A stretch of DNA of 52,575 bases from Candidatus Rothia avicola (GCA_019115985.1 DXCN01000023.1:1-52575), one strand, 5' to 3'. Positions 35,237 to 45,837 are shown, counted from the stretch's first letter. Numbers and translations are program-made. Notes: a model not told the origin generated them from the sequence alone.

Positions 35237-36787
35237 CTAGCGGGAGTTCTCCGCCATCCAGGCTTCGATACCCTCAACGGTGCGGGGTAGGGCGGCAGAA
35301 AGGTTCTCGTTGCCGTCCTCGGTGACCAGTACGTCGTCCTCGATACGGATACCGATGCCGCGCAGCTCCTCGGGGATAGAGAGGTCTTCTTCCTTGAAGT
35401 AGAGACCGGGCTCAATGGTGAAGACCATGCCGGGCTCGATGATGCCCTCCATGTAGAGCTCGTTCTTGGCCTGGGCGCAGTCGTGCACGTCGAGGCCCAG
35501 GTGGTGGCTGGTGCCGTGGGGCATCCAGCGGCGGTGTTGGCCGCCCTCAGCCGACAGGGAAACCTCGGCAGAGACAGGCAACAGGCCCCACTCGTATAGG
35601 CGGGTCGCTAGAACCTGCATGGCAGCGTCGTGAACCTCATGGAACTTCTTCCCCGGCACCGCAACCTTAAAGGCAGCATCTGCTGCTTCGAGCACGATGT
35701 TATAGGCCTTGGCCTGAATCTCGGAGAACTTGCCGTTGACCGGGAAGGTGCGGGTGACGTCCGCGGTGTAGAGGGTGTCGTCCTCAACGCCGGCGTCAAG
35801 CAGCAGCAGCTTACCCTCATCGACGGTGCCGTTATTGCGGATCCAGTGCAGGATAGTTGCGTTGTTACCGCAGGCTGCGATGGTGTCGTAGCCCAGGTCG
35901 TTGCCCTCAACACGGGCCTTGGCGAAGAAGGTGGTCTCGACCACGCGCTCGCCGCGGCGGTGGGCAACAGCTGCGGGCAGGGCCTTGACGACCTCGGCAA
36001 AACCGTCGATAGTCAGGTCAACCGAGCGGCGTAGGTTCTCCACCTCAATGGCGTCCTTGACCAGACGAGCCTCAGATAGGGCCTCGGTCAGGGCAGCGTC
36101 GAGCTTATCTGACTCTTCTAGATCAACAGAGGTGTTGTAGCGGGAGGTATCGACCAGGGCGTCGACATTCAGGTCAACGTTGCGCACCAGACGGATGCGC
36201 ACGCCGCCCAGGGCCTCGGGGCCGGCGTTCTTGGTGATAGCTACCTCAAGCTCGCCCAGGTCCTTGGTACGCAGACCGTACTCGGCACCCAGTGATTCGA
36301 GGGTGGGGCGGGGGCCAATCCAGAACTCCCCGTAGCGGGGGTCGCGGTAGAACCTCTCAGTATCGCGGCCTGCCAGGGGGCGGAAGTAGAGGGTGACCTC
36401 GTGGTTTGATCCGTTGTCGCCCTGGCCCTCTTCAACGGGCTCAAACACGAGCACGGCGTCCGGCTCGTGGTCCAGGCCCAGGCCGGTCTGATGGGCGAAA
36501 GCTGAGTGGGGGCGGAAGCGGTAGTCGGTGTCGTTTGAACGCACCTTGAGGGGGCCAGCAGGCAGAACCAGGCGCTCGCCGGGGAAGAGCGCAGAAATCT
36601 TGGCGCGGCGCTCAGCGGCAAAGTCAGCTACGCGGGCGCGGGCCGGGAGATCATCGGACGCCGGTGCCCAGTTCGCTGCCATAAAGTCAGTAAAAGCGCT
36701 GGACTTGGGGGCAGCAGAGCGGTTGGTGACGCGCTCTTCGATGGGCTGGTCGTCGCCCGGGGTGGGGGTGTTATCGCTAGTAGTCAT
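35237..36787 (-). CDS. pepP: Xaa-Pro aminopeptidase (M24B)
   Basis: The enzyme removes an N-terminal residue that precedes proline. The 516-residue protein has an AMP_N domain (about 30-190) and a pita-bread domain (about 240-500). The metal ligands can be read as DAGVEDDTLYTADVTRTF (two Asp), HGTSHHLGLDVHD (His), TIEPGLYF (Glu) and RIEDDVLVTEDG (Glu). The start ATG 36787 is supported by TAGACT 7 nt upstream, in a 19-nt stretch identical to that of dapD. The gene is monocistronic and divergent from the PHP gene. Confidence 0.94.
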   Translation of the reverse strand: MTTSDNTPTPGDDQPIEERVTNRSAAPKSSAFTDFMAANWAPASDDLPARARVADFAAERRAKISALFPGERLVLPAGPLKVRSNDTDYRFRPHSAFAHQTGLGLDHEPDAVLVFEPVEEGQGDNGSNHEVTLYFRPLAGRDTERFYRDPRYGEFWIGPRPTLESLGAEYGLRTKDLGELEVAITKNAGPEALGGVRIRLVRNVDLNVDALVDTSRYNTSVDLEESDKLDAALTEALSEARLVKDAIEVENLRRSVDLTIDGFAEVVKALPAAVAHRRGERVVETTFFAKARVEGNDLGYDTIAACGNNATILHWIRNNGTVDEGKLLLLDAGVEDDTLYTADVTRTFPVNGKFSEIQAKAYNIVLEAADAAFKVAVPGKKFHEVHDAAMQVLATRLYEWGLLPVSAEVSLSAEGGQHRRWMPHGTSHHLGLDVHDCAQAKNELYMEGIIEPGMVFTIEPGLYFKEEDLSIPEELRGIGIRIEDDVLVTEDGNENLSAALPRTVEGIEAWMAENSR

Positions 36788-36794
36788 GCCTACC

Positions 36795-36800
36795 AGTCTA
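36795..36800 (-). promoter_or_regulatory. TAGACT -10 of leaderless pepP
   Basis: TAGACT on the minus strand ends 7 nt before ATG 36787; there is no ribosome site. Confidence 0.55.
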
Positions 36801-36895
36801 GTGAGCCGGGTAACGGCGCGTCTACCTGAAGATAGTAGCGCCGATACTTAAGGGCGGCTAACGGTTGCTACCTGTTACGGACGGACCACCGCAGG

Positions 36896-36901
36896 TAGTC
36901 T
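36896..36901 (+). promoter_or_regulatory. TAGTCT -10 of leaderless PHP gene
   Basis: TAGTCT ends 6 nt before ATG 36908. TGTTAC at 36873-36878 is a weak -35 at 17-nt spacing. Confidence 0.5.
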
Positions 36902-36907
36902 GGTGCT

Positions 36908-37732
36908 ATGTATGACCTGCACACCCACTCCCGCATTTCTGATGGCACCCAGCCGGTAGCCGAGCTGGTCGCCGATGTAGCTGCCGCCGGGCTCACCGGC
37001 TTCGCCCTGACCGACCACGACACCACCGCCGGCTGGGCCGAGGCCCAAGAGACAGCCGGACGCCTGGGGCTAGACTTCCTGCCCGGCATGGAAATCTCGT
37101 GTTCGGCCCAGGGGGTGAGCATCCACCTGCTCTCCTACCTGCACGACCCGGCCAACAAAGCCCTCTTAGCTGAAATTAATCGCGCCCGCGACTCCCGGGT
37201 AGGCCGTGCCCAGCACATGGTTGAAAGACTCGCCGAAGACTACCCAATTACCTGGGAGACCGTTCAGGAACAGGTACACGAGGGCGCGACTGTAGGCCGA
37301 CCCCACATCGCAGATGCCCTGGTGGCCCTCGGCGCAGTAGCCAACCGGTCAGAAGCCTTCGAAACTATCTTGACCACCCGCTCAAAATACTATGTACCCC
37401 ACTACGCCGTGAACCCGGTGAAGGCTGTTGAACTGGTGCGTGCCGCAGGAGGCGTACCGGTTATGGCCCACCCCAAGGCGTCCGCCCGCGGGAAACTCGC
37501 CAGCAACGAAACCATCTACACCATGATCGAGGCAGGGCTGGCCGGCTTTGAGGTCTACCACCGCGACAACCCCGAAGAAGGCCGCGCCTGGCTACTCGAC
37601 ACCGCAGCCAAACACGACCTACTGGTCACCGGATCATCCGACTACCACGGCGCAGGCAAACCCAACCGCCTGGGCGAAAACACCACGCCCGGTGAGACAG
37701 TTGAGAGGATTCGTGAGATGTCTCGGGCATAA
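36908..37732 (+). CDS. PHP-domain metal-dependent phosphoesterase (TrpH-like)
   Basis: The 274-residue protein is a single PHP domain. DLHTHSRISDGTQ (3-15) begins the fold with the first His pair. DHDTTAG, the Glu in GMEISCSAQG, HPKASARGK and SSDYHG (near the end) supply the other metal ligands. Stand-alone PHP proteins of this type act on 3',5'-nucleotide bisphosphates or RNA ends; the exact substrate is inferred. It is monocistronic and is followed by palindromic element D. Confidence 0.9.
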   Translation: MYDLHTHSRISDGTQPVAELVADVAAAGLTGFALTDHDTTAGWAEAQETAGRLGLDFLPGMEISCSAQGVSIHLLSYLHDPANKALLAEINRARDSRVGRAQHMVERLAEDYPITWETVQEQVHEGATVGRPHIADALVALGAVANRSEAFETILTTRSKYYVPHYAVNPVKAVELVRAAGGVPVMAHPKASARGKLASNETIYTMIEAGLAGFEVYHRDNPEEGRAWLLDTAAKHDLLVTGSSDYHGAGKPNRLGENTTPGETVERIREMSRA

Positions 37733-37737
37733 GGGGA

Positions 37738-37838
37738 GGGCAGACGCGCCAGCCGGCGGCTGGCTCGGGGCTGGCGTGAATCATGGCGAGCGCCCCGGCG
37801 CGAGCCATGAGAGGGTCGCCGCCGGGGCGCGTCTGCCC
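37738..37838 (+). repeat. Palindromic intergenic element, copy D
   Basis: GGGCAGACGCGCC (37738-37750) pairs perfectly with GGCGCGTCTGCCC (37826-37838), and GGCGGC pairs with GCCGCC inside. The core reads CTCGGGGCTGGCGTGAATC, then the inner hairpin ATGGC...GCCAT enclosing GCGCC/GGCGC, then GAGAGGGTCG. It starts 6 nt after the PHP stop, between convergent genes. Confidence 0.85.
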
Positions 37839-37847
37839 GAACCGTAT

Positions 37848-39545
37848 TTAGATCGATACTGAGCGCTTGAGCCAGAAGGTAGCTGACCCGGGCACGGCAC
37901 CTGCGGCGAAAGCGTCCGCGGCACCGGGGGTAGAGCCCAGCACGAACTCGGCGTCAGCCAGGTCAGCTGGCAGGGGAGCGGACTCGGTGCTGAAGTTGGT
38001 CAGATTGACCCAGCCGCCGGGGCGCTCAAAAGCCAGCAGGTCAGCCGAATCAGTGGCGAGCCAGGTCAGTTCCTCAGCGCCCTGGAGCTGACGGCGGGCG
38101 GCCAGGGCTGCCCGGTAGAGATTGAGAGTGGAGTCTTCCAGCTGGTCCTCAACGGCTACAGCGTAGTCGGCGAACCAGGCCGGCTGGGGCAGGTGCGGTG
38201 CTGCCGGCCCAAAGCCGAAGGAGGGGCCGTCCGCCTCCCAGGGCAGGGGCACACGGCAGCCGTCGCGCCCGACGTTGATGCCGGGGGAGTTGAAGAAGGT
38301 GGGGTCCTGTCGGTCTGCGTCGGGAATCTCGGCAACCTCGTGCAGGCCCAGCTCTTCACCCTGGTAGAGGTAGGCCGACCCAGGCAGAGCTAACTCGAAG
38401 AGGGTAGCGGCGCGGGCACGGGCTGAACCCAATTCCCGGTCAAGTTCCTCGGCTGGGCCCCCGGCCAGCAGCCACTCGTGGCCTACCTTCTCGTTGGTCT
38501 TACCCTCCACGAAGGGCAGGCCGTAGCGGGTGGGGTGGCGCACCACGTCGTGGTTGGACAGCACCCAGGTACTCGACGAACCGGATTCGGCTGAGAGTTC
38601 CAGGTTCTCAGCCACAATCTTGCGGAACTCGCCCGCCTCGAAGCGGGCGGTGAGCAGGTCAAAGTTAAAGGCCTGGCCCAGGCCCTGGGCGGACGCGTAG
38701 GCGGGGCGGCGGTCGCGCTCCACCCAGGCCTCTGCCACGGCGGTGCGGGGCGGGGTGTATTCGTTGAAAACGGCCCGCCATTCCTTATAAATCTCGTGCA
38801 CATCATCGCGGTCCCACATGGGGTGGGTGCCGTCCTTGGGCATAGCGTCGAGTTCTGCCTGGCTGGGTAGCATCTCGGGCAGGTCCTTGGCGATACCGTG
38901 GGCCACGTCAATGCGGAAACCGTCCACACCGCGGTCAGCCCAGAAGCGGAAAGTTTCTTTAAAGTCTTCGTGGACCTCGGGGTTGTGCCAGTTCAGGTCG
39001 GGCTGCTCAACGGCGAAGTTGTGCAGGTACCACTGGCCGTCGCCCACCGGCTCCCAGGCAGGGCCGCCGAAGATGGAGGTCCAGTCAGCCGGGGGCAGCT
39101 CGCCCTTCTCGCCCAGGCCGTCACGGAAGATATAGCGGTCACGGGCCGCTGACCCAGGTGCGGACGCCAGGGCCTCCTGGAACCAGACATGCAGGTTGGA
39201 GGTATGGTTGGGCACCACATCAACAATGAGCTTCAGGCCCGCTGCATGCAGGGTGCTGGCCATCTCATCGAAGTCAGCCAGGGTACCAATTTTCGGGTCG
39301 ACGTCGCGGAAATCATCGACATCGTAGCCACCGTCAGCCAGGGCCGAGGGGTAGAAAGGGGAGAGCCAGACGGCATCTACACCCAGCTTCTTGAGGTAGG
39401 GAACTTTGGCCGTGATCCCCTTGAGGTCGCCAATCCCGTTGCCGTCGGCGTCCGCAAAGGAGCGGGGGTAAATCTGGTAGACCACGGACTGACGCCACCA
39501 GGTGGGGTCGTCGGCTGCCGGAACCAAGAGGTTTGAATCGCTCAT
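37848..39545 (-). CDS. GH13 family alpha-glucosidase
   Basis: This 565-residue cytosolic glycoside hydrolase would release glucose from alpha-1,4 or alpha-1,6 oligosaccharides. The four GH13 regions are visible: DVVPNHTS (109-116), GFRIDVAHG with nucleophile Asp213, AEAWVE with acid/base Glu272 and SNHDVVR with Asp333. The start WWRQSVVYQIYPRSFADADG is typical of oligo-1,6-glucosidase/alpha-glucosidase members. ATG 39545 (MSDSNLLV) is chosen because GAAAGG lies upstream; the frame reaching 39584 adds 13 residues without support. No sugar transporter is adjacent. Trehalose-6-phosphate hydrolase is less likely but not excluded. Confidence 0.9.
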   Translation of the reverse strand: MSDSNLLVPAADDPTWWRQSVVYQIYPRSFADADGNGIGDLKGITAKVPYLKKLGVDAVWLSPFYPSALADGGYDVDDFRDVDPKIGTLADFDEMASTLHAAGLKLIVDVVPNHTSNLHVWFQEALASAPGSAARDRYIFRDGLGEKGELPPADWTSIFGGPAWEPVGDGQWYLHNFAVEQPDLNWHNPEVHEDFKETFRFWADRGVDGFRIDVAHGIAKDLPEMLPSQAELDAMPKDGTHPMWDRDDVHEIYKEWRAVFNEYTPPRTAVAEAWVERDRRPAYASAQGLGQAFNFDLLTARFEAGEFRKIVAENLELSAESGSSSTWVLSNHDVVRHPTRYGLPFVEGKTNEKVGHEWLLAGGPAEELDRELGSARARAATLFELALPGSAYLYQGEELGLHEVAEIPDADRQDPTFFNSPGINVGRDGCRVPLPWEADGPSFGFGPAAPHLPQPAWFADYAVAVEDQLEDSTLNLYRAALAARRQLQGAEELTWLATDSADLLAFERPGGWVNLTNFSTESAPLPADLADAEFVLGSTPGAADAFAAGAVPGSATFWLKRSVSI

Positions 39546-39755
39546 CGTTGAACCTTTCACGGAAGAAACTGTAGGGCAGGGCACCTGCCCCTGCCCACCA
39601 GCCTACGCCCCGGCGTCCGCATGCAGGGATGAGAAGAAGCTAGACGGAAAAATTGCCCAAAGCTGGCGCGACAAGAGCAAGAAAACAGGTGTAGAGGGTT
39701 GCGTCGAATAAAAATCGGGGTAGAGTGGACCGAATAACCTTTTAAAATAGGCTAA

Positions 39756-41267
<1,512 letters not shown>

Positions 41268-41271
41268 GGTA

Positions 41272-41400
41272 AGGTGACTTGTTCACTGGCGGTTCCGCAT
41301 GCTCACGCTCGCTGCGACCCTCTCGCCTGGTTCGCTTCGCTCACAAGGCGATTCACGCCAGCCGCCGAGCCAGCAGCTTCGCTGTGAGCATGCTTCACCT
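41272..41400 (-). repeat. Palindromic intergenic element, copy E
   Basis: AGGTGA pairs with TCACCT at the ends, GCATGCTCAC (41297-41306) with GTGAGCATGC (41384-41393), and GCTGC with GCAGC. Read on the minus strand the core is GGCTGGCGTGAATCG, inner stem GCCT...AGGC, GAGAGGGTCG. It starts 5 nt after the guaB1 stop. Confidence 0.85.
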
Positions 41401-41424
41401 CCATCAATGAATAAGCTCTTGTGA

Positions 41425-41483
41425 GTACCATTTAAATCAGAAATGACCAGCTAGTTGCTGGTCATTTCTGATTTAAATAGTAC
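41425..41483. terminator. Very long hairpin between guaB1 and the DEAD-box gene
   Basis: A perfect 22-bp stem (41430-41451 with 41457-41478) ends in the loop TAGTT and extends by GTAC/GTAC after one mismatch. It is AT-rich, unlike the surroundings. It lies 7 nt past the helicase stop and can work on both strands. Confidence 0.85.
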
Positions 41484-41490
41484 CTAGGGG

Positions 41491-43110
41491 TTAGCTGTTG
41501 CTGCCCTCTACCCGGCGGGTGCGGCGGCGACGGCGGCGCTGGCCCTCACTCTGCTGGCTACCTTCAGCCGCTTCAACAGGCTTTTGCTGGCGCTGCCGGC
41601 GGGCCGGACGCTCCTGCCCGGCTTCCCCCTCAACCCGGCGGGTGCGGCGACGGCGCGGCTTGGACTCAGCCTCCTCGCTCTGACCGCCACGCTGCTCATC
41701 GCGCTTCTCAGCCCTGCCCCCACCGCCAGAGCGTGAGCCCTCGCGGCGCGGAGAACGGGAGCCCGAACGTCCGCGACGATCCCCGCGACCACCGCGCTCC
41801 TGGCGCTTCTCACGAGCCGGGGTACCACCAAAGTCCTCAGCGTCTTCAGCCTGCAGACCGGCTGCGGTGCGCTCCTCCTTGGGCAGACGACCCTTGGTTC
41901 CCTTGGCAATGCCCAGGTCAGTGAAGAGGTGGGGGGATGAAGAGTAGGTTTCAACCGGCTCATCTACGCCCAGCTCCAGGGCCTTGTTGATGAGCTTCCA
42001 GCGGGGCACGTCCTCCCAATCCACCAGGGTAACGGCAGTGCCTTCCTTCTCCGCGCGGCCGGTGCGGCCCACACGGTGCAGGTAGGTCTTTTCGTCCTCG
42101 GGGCACTGGTAGTTGATGACGTGGGTGACGTCCTCAACGTCAATGCCGCGGGCGGCCACATCGGTTGCAACCATAATGTCAATCTTGCCGTTGCGGAAGG
42201 CACGCAGGGCCTGCTCACGCGCCCCCTGGTTGAGGTCGCCGTGAATAGCGCCGACCGCAAAACCTCGGGCGGTCAGCTCATCAGAGAGCTTGGCAGCGGA
42301 GCGCTTGGTCTTGGTGAAAATGACGGTGCGGCCCCGACCCTCGGCGCGCAGAATACGGCCGACCAGTTCGTCCTTATCGAGGGGGTGGGCCCGGTAAATA
42401 ACCTGGCGAATCGAGGCCTTGGTCATGGTCTCTTCTTCGCCGGATTCAGCGCGGATGTGCATGGGGCGGCTCATGTAACGGCGGGCCATGGTCAGGACGG
42501 GCCCGGGCATGGTCGCCGAGAAGAGCATGGTCTGGCGCACTTCGGGAACGGCTGAGAGAATACGCTCCACATCGGGCAGGAAGCCCAGGTCAAGCATTTC
42601 GTCGGCCTCATCGAGCACCACAATCTTAATCTGGGTTAGATTGAGGTACTTCTGGCGGTGCAGGTCAATCAGGCGGCCCGGGGTGCCCACAACCAGCTCA
42701 ACCCCCTTTTGTAGTTCTTTGACCTGGGTGTCGTAGGGGCGGCCGCCGTAGAGGGTAGCTACTCGCACACCGCTCTTTGAGGCAGCAACAGAGAGGCTAT
42801 CGCCCACCTGGATAGCCAGTTCGCGGGTGGGAACGATAATCAGGGCCTGGGGGGCACCGGGGGTGGGAAGCTGCTTGAAGGCGTCCGAACCCGGGACAGC
42901 AAGGCTCTGCAGGGCAGGCAGACCAAAGCCCAGGGTTTTACCGGTACCGGTCTTAGCCTGACCGATGATGTCCTGGCCAGACAGGGCCACCGGCAGGGTC
43001 AGGGCCTGAATGGGGAAGGGGGAGACGATGCCCTTCTCGGCGAGGGCATCGGCAATGTCTTGGCGCACGCCGTAGTCGGCGAAAGTTTTAGTGGTATCAG
43101 GGTTAGTCAC
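41491..43110 (-). CDS. DEAD-box RNA helicase with Arg-rich tail
   Basis: This ATP-dependent RNA helicase has 539 residues. Motif I AKTGTGKT is at 52-59, motif II DEAD at 167-170, motif III SAT at 198-200 and motif VI HRVGRTGR near 345. The C-terminal 120 residues are rich in Arg, Gly, Glu and Gln and carry RRRRTRRVEG twice, suiting nonspecific RNA contact. DEAD proteins act in ribosome assembly, cold adaptation or decay. In mycobacteria a related helicase (rhlE) lies near the TetR-DUF3107 pair, as here. The 271 bp between it and DUF3107 contain a terminator and no gene. Confidence 0.94.
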   Translation of the reverse strand: MTNPDTTKTFADYGVRQDIADALAEKGIVSPFPIQALTLPVALSGQDIIGQAKTGTGKTLGFGLPALQSLAVPGSDAFKQLPTPGAPQALIIVPTRELAIQVGDSLSVAASKSGVRVATLYGGRPYDTQVKELQKGVELVVGTPGRLIDLHRQKYLNLTQIKIVVLDEADEMLDLGFLPDVERILSAVPEVRQTMLFSATMPGPVLTMARRYMSRPMHIRAESGEEETMTKASIRQVIYRAHPLDKDELVGRILRAEGRGRTVIFTKTKRSAAKLSDELTARGFAVGAIHGDLNQGAREQALRAFRNGKIDIMVATDVAARGIDVEDVTHVINYQCPEDEKTYLHRVGRTGRAEKEGTAVTLVDWEDVPRWKLINKALELGVDEPVETYSSSPHLFTDLGIAKGTKGRLPKEERTAAGLQAEDAEDFGGTPAREKRQERGGRGDRRGRSGSRSPRREGSRSGGGGRAEKRDEQRGGQSEEAESKPRRRRTRRVEGEAGQERPARRQRQQKPVEAAEGSQQSEGQRRRRRRTRRVEGSNS

Positions 43111-43320
43111 GAATCGTGTTCCTTATAGAGTGAGGCCCCGGCCCGGGGCAAACGAGGAAGCCGATCGTGGGTTTTCATGCAGCAAAGAAGCTCTATCAAC
43201 CGCCGGGCGGACGCTTGCAGGGCGTTGGGCGGGAGAGCTAAAGGCAGGTGAGTCTATACGGATGGTACGACCGGGCAACCAAATAACTTCTTTATTCTAC
43301 CGCCAAGTGCCGTAAATGTA

Positions 43321-43363
43321 AGAGGGGCCCCGGGAGTTTTGCGTCAAACTCCCGGGCCCCTCT
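43321..43363 (-). terminator. Hairpin after DUF3107
   Basis: AGAGGGGCCCCGGGAGTTT pairs with AAACTCCCGGGCCCCTCT with one bulged base and the loop TGCGTC. It lies 18 nt beyond the DUF3107 stop on the minus strand. Confidence 0.8.
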
Positions 43364-43381
43364 GGCTGAGTAAGCCCGGTG

Positions 43382-43609
43382 TTACTGGCCGATACCGAAG
43401 CCGATGCGGTGCTTGGTTTCAGCGCCCAGCTCGACATAGCCGATGTTAGCTGCCGGAACCAGGGTAGTGGAGCCCTTAGAATCAGTCAGTTCCAGGATGC
43501 CGCCCTGTTCAAGAGCCGCAGCGACCTTGGCGCGGACGTCTGAGGCGGTTTCGTCGGTGTCGATGACGACCTGGCTGGGCACGTTGAGTACACCAATCTT
43601 AATTTCCAT
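43382..43609 (-). CDS. DUF3107 family protein
   Basis: This 75-residue actinobacterial protein begins MEIKIGVLNVPSQVVIDTDE and continues with the conserved block ASDVRAKVAAALEQGGILEL. Its function is unknown; the mycobacterial homologue is a small antigen-type protein beside a TetR regulator. ATG 43609 is used because AAAGGAAACC precedes it; the frame reaching 43837 is an extension without support. TAGACTGGTGGGCA upstream resembles the dapD/pepP promoter. It is downstream of the TetR gene on the same strand. Confidence 0.9.
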   Translation of the reverse strand: MEIKIGVLNVPSQVVIDTDETASDVRAKVAAALEQGGILELTDSKGSTTLVPAANIGYVELGAETKHRIGFGIGQ

Positions 43610-43745
43610 GAGGTTTCCTTTCGATGGTTCCCTACCTGGTTGCAGGGGGTCTCTGCCCACCAGTCTACGTGAGTAAGGGTAGGAAAGGGGCGGGGTTTCG
43701 GTCTGAGCTGACAGGGTAGAGAAAGGCTGCAACAGCAGGGGAGCG

Positions 43746-44402
43746 CTACTCCCAATCCTCGTCGATGATGGAGATGCCGCCCCAGGCCAGACGGAAGACT
43801 GCGCGCTCAGCCATTGCAAGCTGCTGGGGTGAGGCATCGGTGCCGATGACCATGTGGGCAGCTGCCTGCACCATGCCGGTGAGCATGCGGGCCGTCATCA
43901 GGGCCTCTTCAAAGGGCATACCCGCATTGGGTGCTAGTACCTCGGCGATTCGCCTGGCGATAGTAATGTGCATGTTTTCGGTGCGTTCTTGCACCGCGTA
44001 GTCGTTCTGAATGTCGGATTCAAAGATGACGCGGTAGCCTGCCACATTGGTGCGAGCAAAGCTGAAGAAGGCGCCGATGACGCACTCCACACGTTCGCGG
44101 TTGACCTTGGTGGCATAGAGGGGCTGCACCAGCTGGGTCATGAGGTTATTGATTTGTTCATCGAGCACGGCCAGGTAGAGGTCACGTTTGCCGGTGAAAT
44201 GCTGATAGAGCACGGGCTTGGTCACATTAGAGGCGGTGGCGATGTGGTCCATGGTGGTGGCGTGGTAGCCCTGGGAAGCAAAAACACGCACGGAGTTGCC
44301 GATGAGCTGCTGGCGGCGCAGGTCTTTGGGCAGGCGGGAGGCCCCGGACGGGTCGATGGGGGCGCCGGGACCGGAGTCAGCTGAAAATATGGTGGTAGAC
44401 AT
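43746..44402 (-). CDS. TetR family transcriptional regulator
   Basis: The 218-residue regulator has an N-terminal helix-turn-helix (about 28-75: QQLIGNSVRVFASQGYHATT, then MDHIATASNVTKPVLYQHF), the standard TetR pattern, and an all-helical ligand domain. It lies between hemA (63 nt upstream) and DUF3107 (136 nt downstream), all on one strand. In mycobacteria a TetR gene also neighbours the DUF3107 gene. The ligand and targets are unknown; control of the heme genes is possible only by position. Confidence 0.92.
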   Translation of the reverse strand: MSTTIFSADSGPGAPIDPSGASRLPKDLRRQQLIGNSVRVFASQGYHATTMDHIATASNVTKPVLYQHFTGKRDLYLAVLDEQINNLMTQLVQPLYATKVNRERVECVIGAFFSFARTNVAGYRVIFESDIQNDYAVQERTENMHITIARRIAEVLAPNAGMPFEEALMTARMLTGMVQAAAHMVIGTDASPQQLAMAERAVFRLAWGGISIIDEDWE

Positions 44403-44465
44403 CGTTGCGGCCGAACCTTTGGGGTGGTGGGCGGACGGGGGCGCGGCTGGTGGGGTGCCTGCCTG

Positions 44466-45758
44466 CTAGGAGGCGTCGGTTTGGGGCTCGGCCTCTTCGG
44501 GGGTTTCTTGCACTTCAATACCGTAGAGGGCTTCGAGGGCCGCTACATAGTCGTCTACCCGGCCTTCGCGTGCCATGTCTCGGGCGCGGACGGTCGGGGT
44601 GTGCAGGAGGGACTTGACCATGCGGCGCATTGCGAGTTCAAGCTGTTCAGTTGCTGCGGTGCACCCGTACTGGTTGTGCACTTTAGCTAGCTCGGCGTCG
44701 AGTACGCTCATGGTGTGTTGTCTGAGAGCAACAATAGCAGCGTCGACGCTGCGGGCTTTCTCTTTAATGGAGAATTCTGCGGCGGCTTCGTCCACAATTG
44801 TGCGGGCAGTGTGCACGGACTCTACGGTCTCTTCGGGGGCGGCCAGGCACACCGATTCGAGGGTAATGAGTTCTACCTCGGGTAGGTCTGCTACCTCGGG
44901 GGCGAAGTCGCGGGAGAGCGCTAAATCAAGGATGACGCGCTTGCCGGCGGGGATTTCGATGGGGAGCATGGGGGAGGCACCGCCCGAGCAGCCGATGATG
45001 ATATCGGCCGCTGCCATCTGCTCGTGCAGTTCCCCGTGGGGCACTGCCTGCACCCCGCGTTTGTCGGCAAAAGTGGCTGCACGATCTGAGCGGGAGTATA
45101 TCCAGATATCGGTTGTCCCCCGAGAGTGCAGGGCAGCTACAGTGGCCCCGGCGTAGGCGCCGGTGCCAAAGACCAGAACCCGACGCTTCTCCCAGGTTTT
45201 GTCGGCGATGTCATCGGCCATATCCAGGGCAACCGACACGATGGAGCGGCCCCGGGAGCCTAGCATGGTTTGCTGGCCGACCCTGCGGGCGGTTTGGGCG
45301 CCGTGTTCAAAGAGGCGCACCAGGTTGCCGGTGGCTCGTCCTTGTTCCTGGGAGAGAGACAGGGCGCGGCGCACCTGGCCGGTGATTTCGCGTTCACCCA
45401 CAACGGCCGACTCTAGGCCTGATGCCACAGTAAAGAGGTGGTGGGCTGCATCGGTATTCACCAGCACATCAAAGCTGTTCTCTACCAGGTCATAGGAAAG
45501 CCCGGACCGCTGGGAGATCAGGTCAAAGATGTGCTCTGAGGCGGTAGCAACATCGTTGGCGATGTTCTGGTCGGTTGCCCCCGGCTTGCTGGGGATCTCT
45601 GCGTAGAGCTCTAAGCGGTTGCAGGTAGACAAAATCACCTCACCACGAATGCCGGTGCGTTCAAGATCTCGGTGGATTTTCTCAACGCCTTCGCTGAGGT
45701 AAGCCACGGTGGTGAGGTCGACGGAGCGATGCGATGCTACAAGGCTGAAAATAGTCAC
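44466..45758 (-). CDS. hemA: Glutamyl-tRNA reductase
   Basis: HemA reduces glutamyl-tRNA to glutamate-1-semialdehyde, the first step of tetrapyrrole synthesis by the C5 route. The 430-residue protein has the catalytic Cys46 in STCNRLELYAE, the region VVGEREITGQVRRAL (about 115-130) and the NADPH motif VFGTGAYAGAT (about 190-200). The C-terminal dimerisation helix is present. It starts at GTG 45758, with TATAAT 9 nt upstream and no ribosome site, suggesting an almost leaderless mRNA. It is divergent from hemE. Confidence 0.95.
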   Translation of the reverse strand: MTIFSLVASHRSVDLTTVAYLSEGVEKIHRDLERTGIRGEVILSTCNRLELYAEIPSKPGATDQNIANDVATASEHIFDLISQRSGLSYDLVENSFDVLVNTDAAHHLFTVASGLESAVVGEREITGQVRRALSLSQEQGRATGNLVRLFEHGAQTARRVGQQTMLGSRGRSIVSVALDMADDIADKTWEKRRVLVFGTGAYAGATVAALHSRGTTDIWIYSRSDRAATFADKRGVQAVPHGELHEQMAAADIIIGCSGGASPMLPIEIPAGKRVILDLALSRDFAPEVADLPEVELITLESVCLAAPEETVESVHTARTIVDEAAAEFSIKEKARSVDAAIVALRQHTMSVLDAELAKVHNQYGCTAATEQLELAMRRMVKSLLHTPTVRARDMAREGRVDDYVAALEALYGIEVQETPEEAEPQTDAS

Positions 45759-45767
45759 GACGGCTCT

Positions 45768-45773
45768 ATTATA
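45768..45773 (-). promoter_or_regulatory. TATAAT -10 of hemA
   Basis: A consensus TATAAT on the minus strand ends 9 nt before GTG 45758. Transcription would begin within a few bases of the start codon. Confidence 0.55.
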
Positions 45774-45824
45774 GACAGCTCCCTATTGGGGGTCTGGTGA
45801 CAGGTTGTCTCTAAAGTTGTGCTT

Positions 45825-45830
45825 TAAACT
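45825..45830 (+). promoter_or_regulatory. TAAACT -10 of leaderless hemE
   Basis: TAAACT ends 7 nt before ATG 45838. No ribosome site precedes either ATG 45838 or ATG 45847, which favours a leaderless start at 45838. Confidence 0.5.
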
Positions 45831-45837
45831 TGGCAGA

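Noticed and set aside
35630-36034. 134-residue frame opposite pepP
   Set aside because: Antisense shadow with no homology-like features.
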